A stretch of DNA of 11,611 bases from Rodentolepis nana (taxonomy: Eukaryota > Platyhelminthes > Cestoda > Cyclophyllidea > Hymenolepididae): the NCBI GenBank assembly GCA_900617975.1, contig UZAE01001767.1, positions 1 through 11,611 on the forward strand, written 5' to 3'. Every line of letters begins with the position of its first letter. Positions within the stretch are counted from its first letter, which is position 1. Below, piece after piece: positions 8,349-11,611 of the stretch. The position numbers were made by a program, and so were the translations under genes. Under the pieces are notes generated by a model, which was given only the letters and a program-made list of their open reading frames with translations, was not told the DNA's origin and searched no databases.

Positions 8349-8612
8349 GTATAGGTTGTGTTAGAGTCGATTTTAGTGATTAGGTTTGAAAATTACGGCA
8401 ACTACTGTTCGATCTGCCCGAATTCAGGCTTTTCTAATAGTTTTATCACCTCTCTTATTAATTTTATTTTAAAAAATGCAAGGCCTTTATAATTTTATTC
8501 AACCAAGGTACATTTAACCGAATTTTTAATAATACAGGATTTGTAATTGCTTTACCATTGTTTTTATTCATTTTTTGAGATGTTTCTCTATACTTAGCTG
8601 TTTTAAGGGATT

Positions 8613-8870
8613 TTAATTAGATTTTGGGAATAATAAAATGCTTACCAGATTTAAATTCTTATTTACCTTGAAAATCAGACATAATCTATCAAATTTGTTT
8701 TTGAAACTTAATGGCATGACTTTCAGAAACGTATGACTCACTTGAGGTATTTTTGCAAATGATTTAAAGATAGTGTGAGGTTCGAATTTATTTAAAGATT
8801 GGTTGAAATACGAATTAAGGCAATCGAACCATTTTGTCATGAATCTAAGGCATATTGTAGGCAGACATTC
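8613..8870 (-). CDS. Candidate exon, unassigned, with a WFDCLNS motif
   Basis: The minus-strand frame is open from a stop just upstream of 8870 down to 8613. An AG at 8872-8871, preceded by a pyrimidine-rich stretch, could start an exon at 8870. A near-consensus donor GTGAGT at 8741-8736 would close a 129-bp exon (43 codons, phase 0 at both ends). A second donor-like site (CAAG|GTAAAT) further down would give a longer exon. The translation contains RFMTKWFDCLNSYFNQSLNK. A 'W/F-F-D-x-L-N-S' run is reminiscent of P-element/THAP9-type transposases, but this is recall of a short motif, not an alignment. No other transposase exon was found around it. Confidence 0.2.
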   Translation of the reverse strand, partial: ECLPTICLRFMTKWFDCLNSYFNQSLNKFEPHTIFKSFAKIPQVSHTFLKVMPLSFKNKFDRLCLIFKVNKNLNLVSILLFPKSN

Positions 8871-8879
8871 CTTTTAATA

Positions 8880-10420
8880 TGAGAGAAGATTGCGTAAAAA
8901 TAAGCTTGGAAACATGAATTATTTCAACTCCTTTACCACCTGTCAGTATCCATTAACTCCCTTTCTTTTTAAATTTATTTATCTTTATGGCACCTGATCC
9001 CAGTTACTTCCAAATAATCCAAATAGAATTTTTACCATATTACTGTTGGTGAAAATAAATTTTCTTGCGCATAACTCAAAGTTTCACATTTCTAACTCAT
9101 TTTATTTAATCGTTAGTGATTGACAAGCTTATAATATAACTATTGTTAAATTTTATTTAACGGTACATTTGCCGAAACCTATATTTCGTTGTTATTGATT
9201 TATTATTGATTTTTAGTGAGCTAACCAATAATTTGAATAAATTAAATGCTTTTCAATACAATTGCCTTCAAGTTTTAATTTTTAGAGTTACTTTCAAATA
9301 TTCTTTTTAATTTATACCTAAATTTTGACTATGGTTATTCACAGCTCTCCCATTAAACACACCAAATACCCCCAGCTCTCCTATGAATATTTGTTTGATA
9401 TTACATAAGATTTATAAATTTTTCTTATAGTAATAAAAATAGTACTATACTTTAAAAGTCTGACCAATAAAATTCGGATATCTGGAACAGGAATTAACTA
9501 AGAGCACTTGAATTTATATTATTGATTGTGATGGGCCATTAGGTAAAAAATTTATTTTCGAATTCTAAAAATAAATGATAGCCTAACTGCTTTCTTTTTC
9601 TTAAGTGCATAAAGAGTAGTTACTTTACGGTGGGTTATGATTAATGATAGTTAATAAATCGTTCCATCGGCTGCATTCCCAGTGTTCATTCACACATACC
9701 TCAAGTTGAATAAAATTATTTGAATAGACATCTACGACTCAGAAGCTTCTTAAATTTAATAAAACCGTCTTAGCTACCTAACGCGATCTCTTATTACTTT
9801 TAAATCAATACTAGATATCATAAAATGCATTTATCTTTGTTGGATTAGCGCCTCCTTTTTGGGACTCTAGCTGAAAGCATTTTTTTGAAATTCAGGAATT
9901 GAAATCTTTGTGTATATATGATTTAAATTTCCCATAACTGGATAATGTCGAAATTTCCGATATTCTCCCCACCTAACTCCTACGCGAAATTGAATATTTT
10001 TGCGAAGGAGAAAAATAACTGCGCTCTCTATAAATAGTAGCTCCCTTCCAAACACACGGCCCAACCGGTCCATAGCTAACAACAATTATTCATTTTTCCT
10101 CCTCATTCTAAATACTAACTTTTCAAAGGGAATATTTGAAGTACTTCAAAATCCTAGTGAAACTATCTATTTAAGTCTTTCAATAAAATGCTGGTTCTTT
10201 ATCAAACTGTTGTTCTATTCTGAAATAAAATGAGACACAATGTTGTCAATTTTAAATCGATAAATGCTGACTTAAACCCCAGTTTTGTGACTTTGAAATG
10301 CGTTGATTGGCTTTCGTAACATTTTTTTAGTTTTCCAGTAGATTTGAGAACACTCTTTGATGTGCTTAGCTTGCAATAAAGTAGCATGTCTTACTGCTTC
10401 ATTATATTATGAAATGTTTT
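8880..10420. other. AT-rich sequence, no supported gene
   Basis: The longest frame is on the minus strand at 9867-10085. From an ATG at 10076 it reads MDRLGRVFGRELLFIES and on to a TAG near 9867, but it matches no family I know and has no clear splice context. A weak acceptor (TTTTCACCAACAG on the minus strand near 9043) precedes a 48-bp open piece that could continue toward the 8870 exon; its donor is poor. The rest is AT-rich DNA full of stops. Confidence 0.5.
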
Positions 10421-10421
10421 T

Positions 10422-10456
10422 TTCAAATGGCAGGCTTAATGATATTTATCATTAGC
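10422..10456 (+). repeat. 35-bp hairpin terminus motif, solo copy
   Basis: It has the same length and order as 5343-5377, starting TTCAAATGGCAGGC and ending ATTAGC. This copy has the best hairpin: TAATGATA, 2-base loop, TATCATTA (18 bp, perfect). No head follows it. The sequence instead leads within 34 bp into the 3' end of the LINE remnant. Confidence 0.8.
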
Positions 10457-10490
10457 ACTTAAACTTTGACTTCAGCTTCAGTGAGGAGGG

Positions 10491-10594
10491 TACATATATA
10501 GCAGTTCATTAATAGCAGTTCATTAGCTGTCTTCTTGCTTCTTACATATATAGCAGTTCATTAATAGCAGTTCATTAGCTGTCTTCTTGCTTCC
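10491..10594. repeat. 52-bp tandem duplication at the 3' end of the LINE remnant
   Basis: Units 10491-10542 and 10543-10594 differ at only the last base. Each holds two perfect copies of the 14-mer ATAGCAGTTCATTA (10498-10511, 10512-10525, 10550-10563, 10564-10577). On the minus strand the unit covers the last codons and stop of the LINE frame and the sequence just past it. Short tandem repeats at the 3' end are common in some non-LTR retrotransposons, so this may be the original tail rather than a later duplication. Confidence 0.85.
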
Positions 10595-10900
10595 CAGTTA
10601 CTCTGGTTTTCCATCGTTGTCTTTAGGGCTGGACACCGATTCGGGTGGGTCTTCTCCATTTCCTCCTGTAGGTTACATAGGGGACATGTGGGTTGAGTGT
10701 ATACTCCCAATCTGTGAAGGTGTTTAGCCAGACAATCGTATCCGGTGCGTAGTCTAAACTCAGCAACGGCTTCGATTCTTGGCCAGTCGGCTATGTCGGA
10801 GAGTATCACTGTCCACTGTTTCTCCTTTGTTCAAGCTTTAAATTCGTTGCACCTTGATGTCTTGAATTCTCTCCTGATTAAGGCCTTCATTGATATTATG
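10561..10900 (-). pseudogene. LINE (non-LTR retrotransposon) pol C-terminal remnant
   Basis: The minus-strand frame ends at TAA 10563-10561. It encodes DWPRIEAVAEFRLRTGYDCL, AKHLHRLGVYTQPTCPLC, then H and C spaced as C-x2-C-x9-H-x3-C. This 'AVAxFRLRTGHDxLxxHLHRxG...CPLC' pattern is the familiar tail of arthropod LINE polyproteins, downstream of the reverse transcriptase and RNase H regions. The usual HL(L)xC is HPNRC here. An in-frame TGA at 10833-10831 interrupts the reading, and LINE-like sequence (IRREFKTSRCNEFKA, stop, TKEKQWTVILSDIADW) can be followed to about 10900. No reverse transcriptase motif is present. It is a dead 5'-truncated insertion, as is usual for LINEs. The RNase H-adjacent family identity is recalled, not searched. 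Confidence 0.8.
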
Positions 10901-11206
10901 AAATTTAATGTGGTGAAATAGCAGATTTCAACTTTAAATTGAAAATTAATATGTTTCTCAAGTTGCTTTATCCAGAACGCCTCCATAGTATGAAAAATTA
11001 AACGTAATTGTGTTTGGCTGGACTTGAACTTTATGAGAGCTTAGGTTACAATTAATACAGGTTTAATATATATACCGTTTTCCAAGAATTCCTTCAAAGT
11101 TCATTGAATGGAAATAACGGGACCTATTTAAAGTACACTAAATATGCAAGATTTGAAAATGGTGCGGTTTCCGTCTATCCATTTACGCGGCTGTTCGTTT
11201 TTGCAG
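10901..11206. other. AT-rich sequence, no recognisable gene
   Basis: No LINE-like reading could be followed beyond about 10900, which I take as the 5' truncation point. A frame is open through 11104-11206, but it becomes the upstream side of the acceptor noted at 11206. Confidence 0.5.
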
Positions 11207-11307
11207 GATTAGCTACTGTTGAAATCAACAATTTATCACCCAAGCGTTTGGCCCATATTTCATGTTACCAATGTTGGCATTTCGCTGTCAATGCATACCA
11301 TCTTTAG
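11207..11307 (+). CDS. Candidate terminal exon, unassigned
   Basis: A strong acceptor (CTGTTCGTTTTTGCAG, AG at 11205-11206) is followed by an open stretch of 101 bp to a TAG at 11305-11307. The frame reads LATVEINNLSPKRLAHISCY and continues to AYHL. It resembles nothing I know. The same frame is open upstream to 11104, so the acceptor may be incidental. There is no matching upstream exon in the window. Confidence 0.15.
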
Positions 11308-11504
11308 ATACGAAAAAATTTACTAAATGCTCATATTATTAAAATTGTGCCTGTTAAAGGGACATGGGAGGATCGTCGCTAGACAATAGGAATTGAATTT
11401 TGTATGACCTATGTTTCATTTTGAAAATGAACATCGTTTATGTTCATAAGCTCAAATTCCTCTCCTTACTTCCACTGCTTATAATCTATTTAATTAGGGG
11501 TGTG

Positions 11505-11611
11505 CGATAAACTTACCTCCACGTGGAGCACCCTGCGCAGCGTATACTCATACGGCAAAAAGTCTATAAATCGGCGGTTGACTTCTCACTTCAAACTACC
11601 ATCACCTCACT
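11505..11611 (+). repeat. Head segment and array start of the dispersed repeat family, copy C
   Basis: It aligns with copy A nearly throughout: ACTTACCTCCACGTGGAGCA, CCCTG, CATACGGCAAAAAGTCTATA, then GGCGGTTGACTTCTCACTTC and AAACTACCATCACCTCAC. CCACGTGG is kept and the overlapping GGTGCACC is lost. It has no hairpin motif directly in front. The window ends inside the first array module, so a second array probably follows. Confidence 0.85.

Noticed and set aside
9867..10085. 72-codon minus-strand frame reading MDRLGRVFGRELLF from 10076
   Set aside because: No recognised domain and no splice or promoter context that sets it apart from chance. Mentioned only within the regional entry.
10000..10233. 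77-codon plus-strand frame
   Set aside because: Antisense to another open frame, low-complexity Ser/Asn/Leu/Phe content and no family resemblance.
10202..10387. 61-codon minus-strand frame
   Set aside because: Composition and content look like random AT-rich translation.

Overview
The window looks like AT-rich, mostly non-coding nuclear DNA from an animal, most likely an arthropod. The evidence for that is a fragment of a non-LTR retrotransposon with an arthropod-style C-terminal domain, complex satellite-type repeats, and several short open stretches bounded by eukaryotic splice signals. No bacterial-style genes, operons, tRNA, rRNA or CRISPR array were seen. Species cannot be told from the sequence. 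No complete protein-coding gene can be assembled here.

Layout. Positions 1-40 are a C-rich tract, followed by 1.6 kb with nothing recognisable. Positions 1642-3300 hold a complex tandem array (minisatellite) with a distinctive 'head', a core motif CGGCAGTTGACTTCT repeated about 17 times, and internal segments that were recently copied. A 35-bp hairpin motif lies 110 bp past the array, in inverted orientation. The same head and/or the same hairpin motif recurs at 5343-5460 (hairpin directly joined to head), 10422-10456 (hairpin alone) and 11505-11611 (head plus array start, cut by the window end). Together these define a dispersed repeat family built from hairpin terminus, head and internal tandem array. 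Non-autonomous Helitron/Helentron-like or TIR-type elements have a similar plan, but the class is an inference.

Coding potential is limited to fragments. The best are (a) a 5'-truncated, stop-interrupted C-terminal remnant of a LINE on the minus strand (about 10561-10900), with a CPLC...H...C zinc-knuckle-like motif and a tandemly repeated 3' end; and (b) an EF-hand-like segment on the plus strand at 8047-8139, bounded by splice-like sites and in phase with a cysteine-containing mini-exon across a possible 53-bp intron. Weaker candidates are a zinc-finger-like segment (3688-3788, +), a signal-peptide-like ORF (6352-6623, -), an open stretch with a WFDCLNS motif (8613-8870, -) and a possible terminal exon (11207-11307, +). 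These lie on both strands and do not form one gene model. They may be exons of separate genes, old pseudo-exons or chance.

The rest is AT-rich intergenic or intronic sequence with small palindromes and no supported function. The main item of interest is the head/array/hairpin repeat family.
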